Notes under the pieces: model-generated
What the model saw: only the letters and a program-made list of their open reading frames with translations
What the model was told of the DNA's origin: nothing
Databases searched by the model: none
Shown here: in pieces, positions 35,437-44,246 of the stretch
Numbering within the stretch: position 1 is the first letter of the stretch
How the letters are laid out: each line of letters opens with the position of its first letter
Assembly (NCBI GenBank): GCA_963792705.1
Contig: CAWBXD010000011.1
Span: 620,001 to 684,000, forward strand
Reading direction: 5' to 3'
Source: JBBQVS01 sp963792705
GTDB lineage: Bacteria; Chloroflexota; Ktedonobacteria; Ktedonobacterales; Ktedonobacteraceae
DNA length: 64,000 bases
Made by a program: the position numbers and the translations under genes

Positions 35437-37818
35437 ATGCTTCAAATTAATGGTATTAATGTAAAGCTGATTAGAGTATCTGCGACGACAACGCCACAGG
35501 CTCTTGTCGAAGAAATTCAAGAGTTCTGGAAGATGTACAATTTCCCTGTGTTCATCGAGTTGCCCAATCAGCCTCTGCAACACATAGAAGCATTTTATAG
35601 GCCAGACTCCTTTCATGTGCTCAATCGTTTGAGACGCGAGTACAACACGCCGATTCTTTTTGTCATTCCAGCAGGTGTAAGGATGATGAATGAGGCAAGA
35701 CGGGCAGGGTTTCCTGTCTATAGTTCTTTAAGTGAAGGGGTAGAAATCTTCTCACGAGAAGGTTCACCTACTTTAAATGCATCAAATGCGTCGAGCAGTC
35801 CCTTATCTCCTCCTTATAATAGACGTAATTCGCAAAGTGGACTTGTCCCACCTTCTTCGGGTAACTCACAAAGCGGACTCATTCCACCACCTCCACCCAG
35901 AAGTCCTGCGAGTAGTAGTCAACCACTCGGCTCAGCACCTGTACTTAATGGACCAATACCAGCGTACATGAGCAATCCACCCAGTTGGTCATCCTGGCCG
36001 ATGGAAAACATGGTCGCTGATAGCAAACGTGTACCCAATACGACTCCTCCCTCTTTCCCTCAGTATCAGTTTGATAGGCAACCACAAGTGGAAAGTGCGA
36101 CGCCTATTCCGCGTGGCGTAGAACACCCGTATGCAGACGAAGGGATGCATGCTACGAGTACACCATCTATTAAAGAACTTGGCAGTACTTCTCAACCAAC
36201 ATTTGTAAGCAAACAGTTAGATAGTAGGCCAATCTATAGGCGTCCAGCCTATCTAGTAACATTTGCAGTACTCATTTTCCTGTTGTTGCTGGGAGGAGTT
36301 CTCATCTCGCTTAATAGAGTGGGCGCGAAAGGCAAGAATATCACAGATATCTCTTCTACAAGTGGCTCGGCTCCAGTTGTCGCGGCACATGGGATAGGAG
36401 TAGAGAAGGCTCCAGATGGTGAATATATCGGTCTTTCTGATGGCACGTTTGCCTTTGACACTGACCGAGCAGATGGGACGACAAAGCAACAAGGGGCGAC
36501 AAAGCTTCGTGGGGGCGATGTCGGAACTGCGCTTTCGCTCTGGCACGAGGCCCTTGCTCGTGATACGAACGACGCCGAGGCACTTATTTATCTTGAAGAC
36601 CAGCGTGTGGTCAGTTCCGGTAGTCCCTATGTGACACTGGTTGTAGGAACAATGGATACAGGAACGTATATAAGCCTTGGACGAGACGATTTACAAGGGG
36701 CGTATGTAGCACAGAAAGAGTATAACGATCAGCAAAAACTCCCTGGTAAATATCAGGTTCGATTGTTGATTGCGAGCACTGGCAATGACAAAGAATATGC
36801 GAATATTGTTGCACAGCAAATTGTAGAGGCAGCAAAGAATGACCCGACGATTGTGGGTGTTATGGGTTGGCCTTATAGCTCACGTACTCTCAATGTTGTC
36901 AAAACATTGACGAATGCTCATCTCCCTATCGTCTCACAAATGGCCTCAAGTATTCTGCTCACGGGCATCTCGCCCTATTTCTTCAGAATTGTGCCGCCAG
37001 ATTCAACACAAGCAAAGACGGGAGCAATATTTACTGAAAACGTGCTTCACGCGAAAGCCGCTGCACTCTTTGTTGACCCGTCAGATGCGTATAGTGTTTC
37101 TATTGGCAATGCCTTTGCCCAAAAGTTTACCAGCGACGGAAATACGCTTGTCGCAACAGAGCACTACACGGTAGGTAAACCCTCAACGGTGACAGCAGCT
37201 TTGAAGGACGCGCTTCTTCATGGACCTGATGTTATTTATTTCGCTGGCTTGGCAGATGATGCGAATGCTCTCCTTGCTTCTTTGCCAACTCAAGGGCGTT
37301 ATGCCCAGATAAAAGTGGTAGGTGGCGATGGTCTTTATTCCACCGGAAGCTACTCGAAAGAGGCTGTTGTGCAGCAGAATTTCCACCGTCTCTGCTTCTC
37401 GGCGTTTGCGTATGCGGATACATGGGGTTATTTAGCTGATGTCAAGCAGCAACCCTCATTCTTTAGCGATTATCCTGCGTTTTTTGACCCCTATCAACAG
37501 CATACTGGCGGAACATACGGGTATGACCGTGCCGAAAGCGACGTTATTCTCTCCTATGATGCGACGGATGTCTTGCTTACGGCATACAACAATGTTTTGA
37601 CAGCAAAACAGGGATTTACGGCTGCTACGAGCGTGACGCCAGTAGAACTGCGAGATGCGCTCGCGTCAATTACAGGAGCAAAAGGAATTCAGGGAGCGAC
37701 GGGCCAGATAGCCTTTGGGCCAGATAATGATCCTGTGGGCAAAGTGGTCGTAATGCTTGCAATCTCTCCAAAGGGACTCGTGCAGTTGCAATCGGTGCAA
37801 GGCAAGTTTTTTAAATAA
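35437..37818 (+). CDS. Membrane-anchored receptor with type 1 periplasmic-binding domain
   Basis: A 793-residue three-part protein. Residues 1-110 form an unknown, probably cytoplasmic alpha/beta domain (from MLQINGINVKLIRV to SSLSEGVEIF). A Ser/Pro/Asn-rich linker runs to about 265. One membrane helix lies at 268-292 (LVTFAVLIFLLLLGGVLI). An extracytoplasmic Leu/Ile/Val-type binding domain fills 398-793, with TIVGVMGWPYSSRTLNV and a C-terminal IAFGPDNDPVGKVVVM. The order suggests a sensor that passes ligand binding inwards. No transporter genes accompany it. AAGGAG precedes the ATG. Confidence 0.8.
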   Translation: MLQINGINVKLIRVSATTTPQALVEEIQEFWKMYNFPVFIELPNQPLQHIEAFYRPDSFHVLNRLRREYNTPILFVIPAGVRMMNEARRAGFPVYSSLSEGVEIFSREGSPTLNASNASSSPLSPPYNRRNSQSGLVPPSSGNSQSGLIPPPPPRSPASSSQPLGSAPVLNGPIPAYMSNPPSWSSWPMENMVADSKRVPNTTPPSFPQYQFDRQPQVESATPIPRGVEHPYADEGMHATSTPSIKELGSTSQPTFVSKQLDSRPIYRRPAYLVTFAVLIFLLLLGGVLISLNRVGAKGKNITDISSTSGSAPVVAAHGIGVEKAPDGEYIGLSDGTFAFDTDRADGTTKQQGATKLRGGDVGTALSLWHEALARDTNDAEALIYLEDQRVVSSGSPYVTLVVGTMDTGTYISLGRDDLQGAYVAQKEYNDQQKLPGKYQVRLLIASTGNDKEYANIVAQQIVEAAKNDPTIVGVMGWPYSSRTLNVVKTLTNAHLPIVSQMASSILLTGISPYFFRIVPPDSTQAKTGAIFTENVLHAKAAALFVDPSDAYSVSIGNAFAQKFTSDGNTLVATEHYTVGKPSTVTAALKDALLHGPDVIYFAGLADDANALLASLPTQGRYAQIKVVGGDGLYSTGSYSKEAVVQQNFHRLCFSAFAYADTWGYLADVKQQPSFFSDYPAFFDPYQQHTGGTYGYDRAESDVILSYDATDVLLTAYNNVLTAKQGFTAATSVTPVELRDALASITGAKGIQGATGQIAFGPDNDPVGKVVVMLAISPKGLVQLQSVQGKFFK

Positions 37819-37846
37819 GAGTACATGCAAGCAAAACGCGTTTGTG

Positions 37847-38359
37847 TTATACAGAGAGGGCTGGTCCCCACGAGGTAATGGTATCGGGCGTGAGCATAAT
37901 CATTGGGTAGGACTCCAATGCCATTGCTCGATACTGTACATACCGCTCACGCAGTAAGAGCAGGGCTGGTCCATGCTGGTCATGCTCAGGCGCAATCACT
38001 TCAGCTTTACAGTGAAACAGGATGTAGCCAAGTTGTGACCAATCATCGTCGTACTGGTCGATGAGTAGCGATGCTTCGTGCCGTGCCTCGATATTGCGAA
38101 CCCGCCGCAACTGTGTATGCGTCACACGTTTCGGCTTTTCGTCGAGCGCGATATAGAACCGTGTGCCATCAAAAGCGTAGCACACGGGTACGAGAAATGG
38201 AGTTCCGTGCTCGTCCCCCGTTGCCAGTCGTGCCACACGGAGTCTCTGAATGAATGCGATTTCGTCGGTGGTACATGTTGTACGATTTATGATGTCCTCC
38301 TTGCAATTCAGTGGCGACAAATAGGGAATATATCTACACTCCCTTTTCATATCCATACG
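37847..38359 (-). CDS. PPOX-fold (F420- or FMN-binding) protein
   Basis: A split beta-barrel protein of the pyridoxamine-phosphate-oxidase class, resembling the F420-dependent Rv0121-like family: RLRVARLATGDEHGTPFLVPVCYAF, then DEKPKRV and WSQLGYILFHCKAEVI. The start is uncertain. ATG 38359 (MDMKRECR) gives about 40 extra residues before the family domain. A strong AAGGAGG lies at about 38296-38302, just before the domain, but only ATC and ATA follow it in frame at a workable distance. Either a non-AUG start or a different use of that site is possible. An LLM F420 oxidoreductase gene lies 1 kb away. Confidence 0.75.
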   Translation of the reverse strand, partial: RMDMKRECRYIPYLSPLNCKEDIINRTTCTTDEIAFIQRLRVARLATGDEHGTPFLVPVCYAFDGTRFYIALDEKPKRVTHTQLRRVRNIEARHEASLLIDQYDDDWSQLGYILFHCKAEVIAPEHDQHGPALLLLRERYVQYRAMALESYPMIMLTPDTITSWGPALSV

Positions 38360-38439
38360 GATAGGTGGTATACTGTAGCATTGTAGACTCCCGACAAACC
38401 TCTCAATTCTACCATAAAATGCTATGGAACAAGAGAACA

Positions 38440-39177
38440 ATGCGTATGATTATCACCTTTCCAGCTATCTTGCTTCGCCTCACTGTTGCTATACTGCTTG
38501 GTGCGTTAATTGGCTTTGAGCGTGAGACGCATGAGCACACTGCAGGTATGCGTACCAACGCACTTGTCGCGCTGGGTGCTGCGTTATTCACAATTATCTC
38601 CGCCTATGGCTTTCTATCAATGTTGAGTATTCCACATGTGCAGATCGATCCGACTCGTATCGCTTCGTATGTTATCGCGGGCATCGGCTTTTTAGGTGGG
38701 GGTGCCATCTTTTTTGTGCAGGACAAAGAGCGCGTGCGAGGCTTAACAACAGCGGGTGCTATCTGGGTTGTTGCCGCTATTGGTATGGCATGTGGAGCAG
38801 GATTGCTACTAGAAGCAATAGCGACTACCGCATTAGCACTGACAGTACTCGTCTTATTGCGCTTCGTCGAACGCTATCTATTGCGAGGGCGTCCATCAAG
38901 CCTCTTTCACATTCGTGTTGAGACAACATCCTCTGTGGGAGAACTGATCAATCAGGTGTACACTACGTGCATGCACAAAAAAGTCACTATCGAAAAAATA
39001 GAGGTGCGTTCAATACAGGAACACGAAACGATCATCCTTACTTGCCGTATACAAGCTGCTTCTGAACTCATACAAGCTATAGGGGAGTTGCAAATGTTAC
39101 CAGGCATTAAGAGTGTGGAAGCAGATATCCAGAGTGCCAATAGAAAAGATATGCTTACCATAGATGTGGAACCCTAA
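38440..39177 (+). CDS. MgtC/SapB family membrane protein
   Basis: A 245-residue protein with four or five N-terminal helices carrying the MgtC signature: LLGALIGFERETHEHTAGMRTNALVALGAALF, then GIGFLGGGAIFF and VRGLTTAGAIWVVAAIGMACG. An ACT-like cytoplasmic domain of about 80 residues follows. Relatives are linked to Mg2+ limitation, acid stress and virulence. ATG 38440 is preceded by AGAGAA; in-frame GTG and ATG codons upstream are unsupported. The gene faces the PPOX gene with overlapping promoter regions. Confidence 0.9.
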   Translation: MRMIITFPAILLRLTVAILLGALIGFERETHEHTAGMRTNALVALGAALFTIISAYGFLSMLSIPHVQIDPTRIASYVIAGIGFLGGGAIFFVQDKERVRGLTTAGAIWVVAAIGMACGAGLLLEAIATTALALTVLVLLRFVERYLLRGRPSSLFHIRVETTSSVGELINQVYTTCMHKKVTIEKIEVRSIQEHETIILTCRIQAASELIQAIGELQMLPGIKSVEADIQSANRKDMLTIDVEP

Positions 39178-39194
39178 ACGAAAGGAGGCAGGGT

Positions 39195-39336
39195 GATTTA
39201 AAAGTCGTAAAAGCTGACGTTGTTCACATGACAGGGGCAAGCCCTGTCACTACTATATAACGCTTATGCCGTTTATACATCTATAGTAGTGACAGGGCTT
39301 GCCCCTGTCATGCTGCTGCTCGACTTTTAAATGGCA
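39195..39336. terminator. Nested long inverted repeat between convergent genes
   Basis: Inner arms 39227-39256 and 39283-39312 are perfect over 30 bp, and each contains its own GACAGGG...CCCTGTC palindrome. Outer arms (GATTTAAAAGTCG at 39195 and CGACTTTTAAAT at 39321) extend the structure. It separates mgtC from the LLM oxidoreductase gene and may act as a bidirectional terminator or be a mobile hairpin element. Confidence 0.7.
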
Positions 39337-39352
39337 CTTCTTGCGTTTCTTT

Positions 39353-40354
39353 CTACTTCTTAGTAAGCGAGCGCATTCTGGGGAATACTTCGCTTGCGTA
39401 GCGTTCGAGGAAGTTACGCTGATCTGGTCCAGGGCAGTGGAAGATCAGGCAGTCAAAGCCCAGGTCGATATATTGTTGAGCAAATTGAATGTGATCTTCA
39501 ATCTTGGGCGAGAAACAACCGGTTTTCAGAACGGTATCCGTACCAACAACCTCGCCGTTTTCTTGCGACATCTTTGGGGTGTACACCTTCTCGTCATACA
39601 TCGCAGGTACATAAGTACCAGCCCAGTACTTGAGTTGTTCCTGTACAGCAGCGTCGACATCATCGGTGTAGGCTACGTTTAGTTCGATGACACGTGGCAT
39701 GGTCGATGGGTCTTTGCCAGCCTTCTTCGCACTCTCTTCAAAGTTCTGGATCAGCTCTTTGTACAGGTCAGGCTGTTTGCCACCGACACTCCACAGGGCA
39801 TCGCCATATTTGCCAGCGAACTCTCCACCATGCGGAGCGAGTGCTGAATAGACAATCTTGACGGGTGTAGCTGGCGGCGTATACAATTTCAGCTTCTGCG
39901 TCTGATAATACTTGCCCTCGAAGCTAACCTCTTTGCCACTCCATAAGGCACGCATTAGCTCGATAGCCTCAAGCAAGCGTTCGCGGCGTTCCGCGTAACT
40001 AGGCCATTCTCCCGTTGCAGCAAACTCATTGAGTGCCTCACCTGTGCCAAGGCCAAGCGCAAACCTGTTAGGCGCGAAATGGGTCATCGTAGCCGCTGCC
40101 TGAGCAATAACGGCTGGATGGTAGCGCAAGATTGGGCAGTTCACGCCGGGACTGAGGATACTGCGCTTTGTTTGCATCGCCGCTGCACCCAGCCAGGTCC
40201 AGGTGAATGATGCCTGTCCCTCTTCGCTCCAGGGGTTCATATGGTCGCTTACATCTATCCAGTCAAAACCAGCTTTATCGGCAAGGGCTGCGTATTCCAG
40301 TAATTCGACTGGTGGATACTGCTCTGGCCCCGCTTTCCAACCAAGTTGCAACAT
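39353..40354 (-). CDS. LLM class F420-dependent oxidoreductase
   Basis: A luciferase-like monooxygenase-fold enzyme of 333 residues related to F420-dependent glucose-6-phosphate dehydrogenase (FGD). Characteristic parts are the N-terminal MLQLGWKAGPEQYPP, DVSDHMNPW near residue 37, ALGLGTGEALNE near 100 and a C-terminal FHCPGPDQ. It should transfer hydride to or from coenzyme F420; the substrate is unknown. It ends just beyond the nested hairpin. With the PPOX gene it suggests the host makes F420. Confidence 0.9.
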   Translation of the reverse strand: MLQLGWKAGPEQYPPVELLEYAALADKAGFDWIDVSDHMNPWSEEGQASFTWTWLGAAAMQTKRSILSPGVNCPILRYHPAVIAQAAATMTHFAPNRFALGLGTGEALNEFAATGEWPSYAERRERLLEAIELMRALWSGKEVSFEGKYYQTQKLKLYTPPATPVKIVYSALAPHGGEFAGKYGDALWSVGGKQPDLYKELIQNFEESAKKAGKDPSTMPRVIELNVAYTDDVDAAVQEQLKYWAGTYVPAMYDEKVYTPKMSQENGEVVGTDTVLKTGCFSPKIEDHIQFAQQYIDLGFDCLIFHCPGPDQRNFLERYASEVFPRMRSLTKK

Positions 40355-40463
40355 ATATTTAACTCCTATTCCAATACGTGTTTTCCTGTTTAGAAGGTGT
40401 TGTGAAAAAGAAATTCAAAGGTAGTGTGCATAGTAATATCTCGTATAGGCGAGCACAAAAGTT

Positions 40464-41828
40464 TCACAGTATCATTTTTTGTTCCGCCTCCAAGTCGTCG
40501 ATAAATTGACGAGCGAGACGACCGGAGCGTCCTGTGTGCTGACGTTCCCAGGTGAGCGCGCGGAGGCGCAGGTCTTCTTCTGATAATGTAAGGCCACGCT
40601 GATGGGCCAGTCCTATGACGATGTTAAGGTACTGGGCCTGATCGGGCGTCATGAAGGTAACGCGTAGTCCAAAGCGAGCAACTAGCGATGCTTTTTCATC
40701 CAAGGTATCGCGCCAATGCACATCATCACCAGGTTTGCCGCGGTCCGCGAAGTTCTCCCGTATCAGGTTCAAACGATTTGTCGTGGCATAGATAAGCACA
40801 TTGGCTGGACGCGCCTCTGCCGCACCTTCGAGCAATACTTTTAACGCTTTGTACTCCGTTTCATGCTCTTCAAACGAGAGGTCGTCAATGAACAAGAGAA
40901 AATGGGGCGCGTGTCCGCGAAGTTGATTGACGATGATGGGGAGGTCGTTGACAAATTCTTTGCGTACCTCAATCAAACGTAGCCCCATGTTGGCATAGGC
41001 ATTAGCAAGTGCCTTCACGGTAGAGGATTTTCCGGTACCAGGTGTACCATAGAGCACGGCGTCATGGGCGGGAAGACCTTTCACAAAGTGGTCGATATTT
41101 GTGCGTAACAGGGCTTTTTCGCGCTCGTAACCAACCAAGTTCGCAAGTTGAATAGCATCGGGATGGGCAATGCCGTGCAATCCTTCTGCGCGTCCCTGCC
41201 AACGTAGAACCGTATAGCGTGCGAACATCCCTGTCCCATGTCGCGCCCAGTATTGTTCCAGAAAATGAATATTTGTCGTCCAATCGTGCATTTTCGCTAA
41301 GTGATGCATCATGGTCTCGTGTGCGGTTTCTGCGGTTTCATTCGTAACAGCGAGATTGAGCCAGGGGACCCATGCATCATGAAGAGATGGAATAGATTCG
41401 GCGACAATATCACGTGTCAATTGCCAGACGTGTTGAGCGGAAAGCTCATAAAGCAAACGCAGGACGTGCAAGTCACGTTTTGCCTGTTCACGCAGACCCG
41501 TTGCAGGCGAGGAAGTACGTTCGGCTTGGACACTCCACGGATTTATGCTATCAACGATACGACTCAAAAGATAGGCTTGCCACGCGTCTGATAGATGCGG
41601 CACAATTGTCTCCGATGAATTTGTGACCTGTGCTAATGCGGAAAACGTGTGGCTATATGCATGTGCGATTGCTGGCACGTCGAGTTCGTGTGCAGTAAGC
41701 ATGCGAAGAAGGGTTAGCATGGCTTGTCCAGCGTCGTCATCCAGAACGTCTCGTAAAAGGGTAAGACCATGAACAGCATTGAGTGCGTCAAGGAGAGTCT
41801 CACGCGTTGTCTCTATAGAATGTGTCAT
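40464..41828 (-). CDS. DUF815-type AAA ATPase
   Basis: A 454-residue ATPase. The N-terminal 190 residues are helical and unknown. The AAA domain has VGYEREKALLRTNIDHFVKGLPAHDAVLYG and Walker A GTPGTGKSS (about 263-271), Walker B FLLFIDDLSFE, sensor 1 IYATTNRLNLIRE and a C-terminal lid with SGRLARQFIDDL. These match the DUF815 family of predicted ATPases, whose role is not established. The gene stands alone, flanked by repeats upstream. Confidence 0.88.
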   Translation of the reverse strand: MTHSIETTRETLLDALNAVHGLTLLRDVLDDDAGQAMLTLLRMLTAHELDVPAIAHAYSHTFSALAQVTNSSETIVPHLSDAWQAYLLSRIVDSINPWSVQAERTSSPATGLREQAKRDLHVLRLLYELSAQHVWQLTRDIVAESIPSLHDAWVPWLNLAVTNETAETAHETMMHHLAKMHDWTTNIHFLEQYWARHGTGMFARYTVLRWQGRAEGLHGIAHPDAIQLANLVGYEREKALLRTNIDHFVKGLPAHDAVLYGTPGTGKSSTVKALANAYANMGLRLIEVRKEFVNDLPIIVNQLRGHAPHFLLFIDDLSFEEHETEYKALKVLLEGAAEARPANVLIYATTNRLNLIRENFADRGKPGDDVHWRDTLDEKASLVARFGLRVTFMTPDQAQYLNIVIGLAHQRGLTLSEEDLRLRALTWERQHTGRSGRLARQFIDDLEAEQKMIL

Positions 41829-41890
41829 ATAAGGGTGTGACTCCTATAATTGTGTTTTGTTCTCTACTATATCACTCTATGTCATATTTT

Positions 41891-42225
41891 GTAGGGACCA
41901 CATTTATGCTGTTGAACAAATTGTGACGGATATCTGTAGGGACCGATTCATCGCGTCCTCCTTCCCAATGGTGATTCGGCATGATTGAACCATTTTCCAT
42001 GCCCCTATTCGTGGTCAATGGGGGACGAGGACGCGATGAGTCGGGTCCCTACTAGTCTGCCAATCTTCAAGTGAGGGATGTCGTAGGGACCCGACTCATC
42101 GCGTCCGAAGCGCAATTCATTGCGCGAGTTCCTTGGTGCCAAGCGTGATGGAGAGTATCTCGCCCAATGAATTGGCGTAGACGTCATAAATGCGGTCCCT
42201 ACGAAACTTGTCAATTGAAGATTGG
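41891..42225. repeat. Composite GTAGGGACC repeat, copy 7
   Basis: Arms at 41891 (GTAGGGACCACATTTATG) and 42185-42202 form an outer pair with one mismatch. Inside, a right arm at 42029-42052 pairs imperfectly with the left arm at 41936 and perfectly over 24 bp with another left arm at 42083. The 41908-41935 stretch (TGTTGAACAAATTGTGACGG) matches the left flank of copy 2. CCAATCTTCAA/TTGAAGATTGG form a further outer pair near 42060 and 42214. Confidence 0.8.
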
Positions 42226-42357
42226 TGAGCTACTACAGACGTTTGTCATGTTCTCCGACATTCATAATTTATGTAGGGGGAAAGAAACTTTTTATTGCAG
42301 AGAAACGTGCCAGTCTTTATAGGGACCATTTTGTCGGTTTTTAGCAGTAGAAAGAAA

Positions 42358-42918
42358 ATGTTTATGCCAGACTCAAAATTGCATCAAGATAAAGGGGATA
42401 ATGAAAGTCGTCCTAAGAGAGCTGATTCACGCCTGATGGAGGCCGAGGGCGAAAAACGAAGTGGTAGCGAGTCGGACGCCAGTGGTGGACGCAAATCCTC
42501 ACGGCTCCATGAAAATCACCGCGATCAAAACACACCACAGGATAAACGCGATCCTTCTGAGTTCGACAATGATTTGACTATCAACAATCAGGCGGGCGAA
42601 AATCATGGTATGGTCAATCATCCCAATACGACGTATGAGCAGTCGGTAGATTCCATCAAGGATATGCATAGCACAACGCTTGCTGACCTGACAAACGACG
42701 AACTCAAGTCAATTCAGCTTGTGCCAGCAGGAACACGCCTACAACAGGGCGCGAAGTATATTGATCTGCACAACCTTGAGCAGGGCGAGTTTACCGCGAC
42801 CTCCGAAATGGTTGCGAGTCCAGAGAACGCCTATGTTTCCAAGAAGGAAACGGATTATGTGCTTTGGAACCGCCTCAATCAGGTGGATACTCCTGCTCGT
42901 CTCGATGAACCTGAATAA
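42358..42918 (+). CDS. Highly hydrophilic unknown protein
   Basis: A 186-residue protein with almost no hydrophobic stretch. Residues 1-100 are rich in Lys, Asp, Glu, Arg and Ser and probably disordered (KRADSRLMEAEGEKRSGSE). Residues 105-186 look more ordered, with TTLADLTNDELKSIQLVPAGTRLQQGAKYIDL and a Trp near the end. The ATG at 42358 has AGAAAG upstream; the frame opens earlier at 42295 without a good site. It faces a second hydrophilic protein across a 56-base palindrome. Desiccation, spore or stress protection would fit but is a guess. Confidence 0.6.
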   Translation: MFMPDSKLHQDKGDNESRPKRADSRLMEAEGEKRSGSESDASGGRKSSRLHENHRDQNTPQDKRDPSEFDNDLTINNQAGENHGMVNHPNTTYEQSVDSIKDMHSTTLADLTNDELKSIQLVPAGTRLQQGAKYIDLHNLEQGEFTATSEMVASPENAYVSKKETDYVLWNRLNQVDTPARLDEPE

Positions 42919-42925
42919 TAGTAGT

Positions 42926-42981
42926 ATAACAAGCAAAGAAATGGGAGAACGTTAACGTTCTCCCATTTCTTTGCTTGTTAT
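42926..42981. terminator. Perfect 56-base palindrome between convergent genes
   Basis: 28-bp arms with no loop, centred on GTTAAC. It follows the stop of the plus-strand gene by eight bases and ends five bases before the stop of the minus-strand gene, so it should terminate both. Confidence 0.85.
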
Positions 42982-42985
42982 ATGT

Positions 42986-43348
42986 TTATTGTTGACTGCC
43001 GTTTTGGTCCTGGCTTACTTTTGTGCCGTAGCTTGAACGGCTGCTACCGGGATGACTAGGGCCGCCTTGATTGCCATAGTTGCCTGTTCCGTAGAGACCC
43101 TGGCCGCCTTGTATGTCGTACTGATCGTCGTTCTCGTCTACCTCTTGGTAATCTCCACTTGGATCGTCTGCGAGGTCTTGATCGTCCTGGTTCTCGTCGA
43201 TGAGTTGGTCAGGTTGCATGCTATACAAGTACTGATCGCTCACCTGCTTCTGGTTGGCCTTGGTGCTGGTCTGATCTTGATTGCCCAGTGTCCCTAGCTG
43301 ATTCTCGTCACTGTATTGCTCTTGCTTGTTTGGATTCTGCTCCGCCAT
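42986..43348 (-). CDS. Gln/Asp/Asn-rich hydrophilic protein
   Basis: A 120-residue protein without hydrophobic segments, rich in Gln, Asp, Asn, Gly and Ser (NQDDQDLADDPSGDYQ, then GNYGNQGGPSHPGSSRSS). It is probably intrinsically disordered. AAAGGAG lies 12 bases before the ATG. It may be a stress or spore protein by analogy with other low-complexity hydrophilins; no family was recognised. Confidence 0.6.
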   Translation of the reverse strand: MAEQNPNKQEQYSDENQLGTLGNQDQTSTKANQKQVSDQYLYSMQPDQLIDENQDDQDLADDPSGDYQEVDENDDQYDIQGGQGLYGTGNYGNQGGPSHPGSSRSSYGTKVSQDQNGSQQ

Positions 43349-43462
43349 GATGTAACAACTCCTTTATCTGTAACCATGTGTAGACACTTATTGTATACGT
43401 TTGAAAAAAGTTCTTTGTGACAAAGCACCTTCCCCTTCATAAATACTCCTTTTTGTCATTAC

Positions 43463-43500
43463 AAAAAGCACGTAATCACTATGTTGATTACGTGCTTTTT
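43463..43500 (-). terminator. Terminator after the AOC-like gene
   Basis: Perfect 16-bp stem, 6-base loop, with five T at the end on the minus strand, 24 bases after the stop of the secreted protein gene. Confidence 0.85.
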
Positions 43501-43524
43501 ATTTCTTAGGTCAAGCAATAATAA

Positions 43525-43992
43525 TTATGCTAGCATATAGATGAAATCGTACTGGGAGCCGACAGGATTGCCACGAGCATGCAAGCGCATCTGCCCACGA
43601 ATTTGCTTGTAAGACCCTGTACCGCCTGTAATGGCGAGTAAGGAATCGCTCCCGTTATCGTAGTAAGGTCCTTCGACGGTAATCTGACCTGCGGGTAGGA
43701 AGACCGTCCAGAAGCATTCCCAGACTTTTCCTACAATGGTACGAACACAATCTCCATTGTCCTGGCCTACTTGCTTCTTGTTGGCCGCATCAAAAACAGG
43801 ATTATGGAAGACAAGTAGGTTGCCAAGCGCGTCCTTTGCAGGCACTTCGGTGTCAGTAATCGCATGTTCGACAACATGGATTGTTGCAGGTGTATTTGCT
43901 TGTGCTAGTGAACTATTGTGAAATGCAAATACTCCAACGAGTACGAGAGCAACAAGCGCAACGATAGGGGTAAGACGCAAGTTTTTTTTCAA
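43525..43992 (-). CDS. Secreted allene-oxide-cyclase-barrel-like protein
   Basis: A 155-residue exported protein. A Sec signal peptide of about 32 residues ends in SLAQANT, almost the same as in the propeller protein at 31128. The mature part resembles the AOC/dirigent-like barrel: IHVVEHAITDTEV, FWTVFLPAGQITVEGPYY and the hallmark ITGGTGSYKQIRGQM. Bacterial members are secreted and mostly uncharacterised; cyclase activity should not be assumed. Confidence 0.75.
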   Translation of the reverse strand: MKKNLRLTPIVALVALVLVGVFAFHNSSLAQANTPATIHVVEHAITDTEVPAKDALGNLLVFHNPVFDAANKKQVGQDNGDCVRTIVGKVWECFWTVFLPAGQITVEGPYYDNGSDSLLAITGGTGSYKQIRGQMRLHARGNPVGSQYDFIYMLA

Positions 43993-44246
43993 AATATGTT
44001 CTCCTCTTGAAGTCTTTCTCCAACCTATGGGAGAGATGCTTTGGACACTATTTGTGTCACCACATTGGTAACATGCGATACTATATCACATCTTTTTAGA
44101 CTATGGGGCTAACTAGTATAAATACTTAAAAATAAGGAGTAAGATAGTACAAAAGGTTAAGTAAGTAAGTTGTAGATTCTTGCTTCGTTAAAAGTGTAGC
44201 GGAAGCAAAAATACACTTCTACTTTTTGAGGATGGAGAGATAACCG

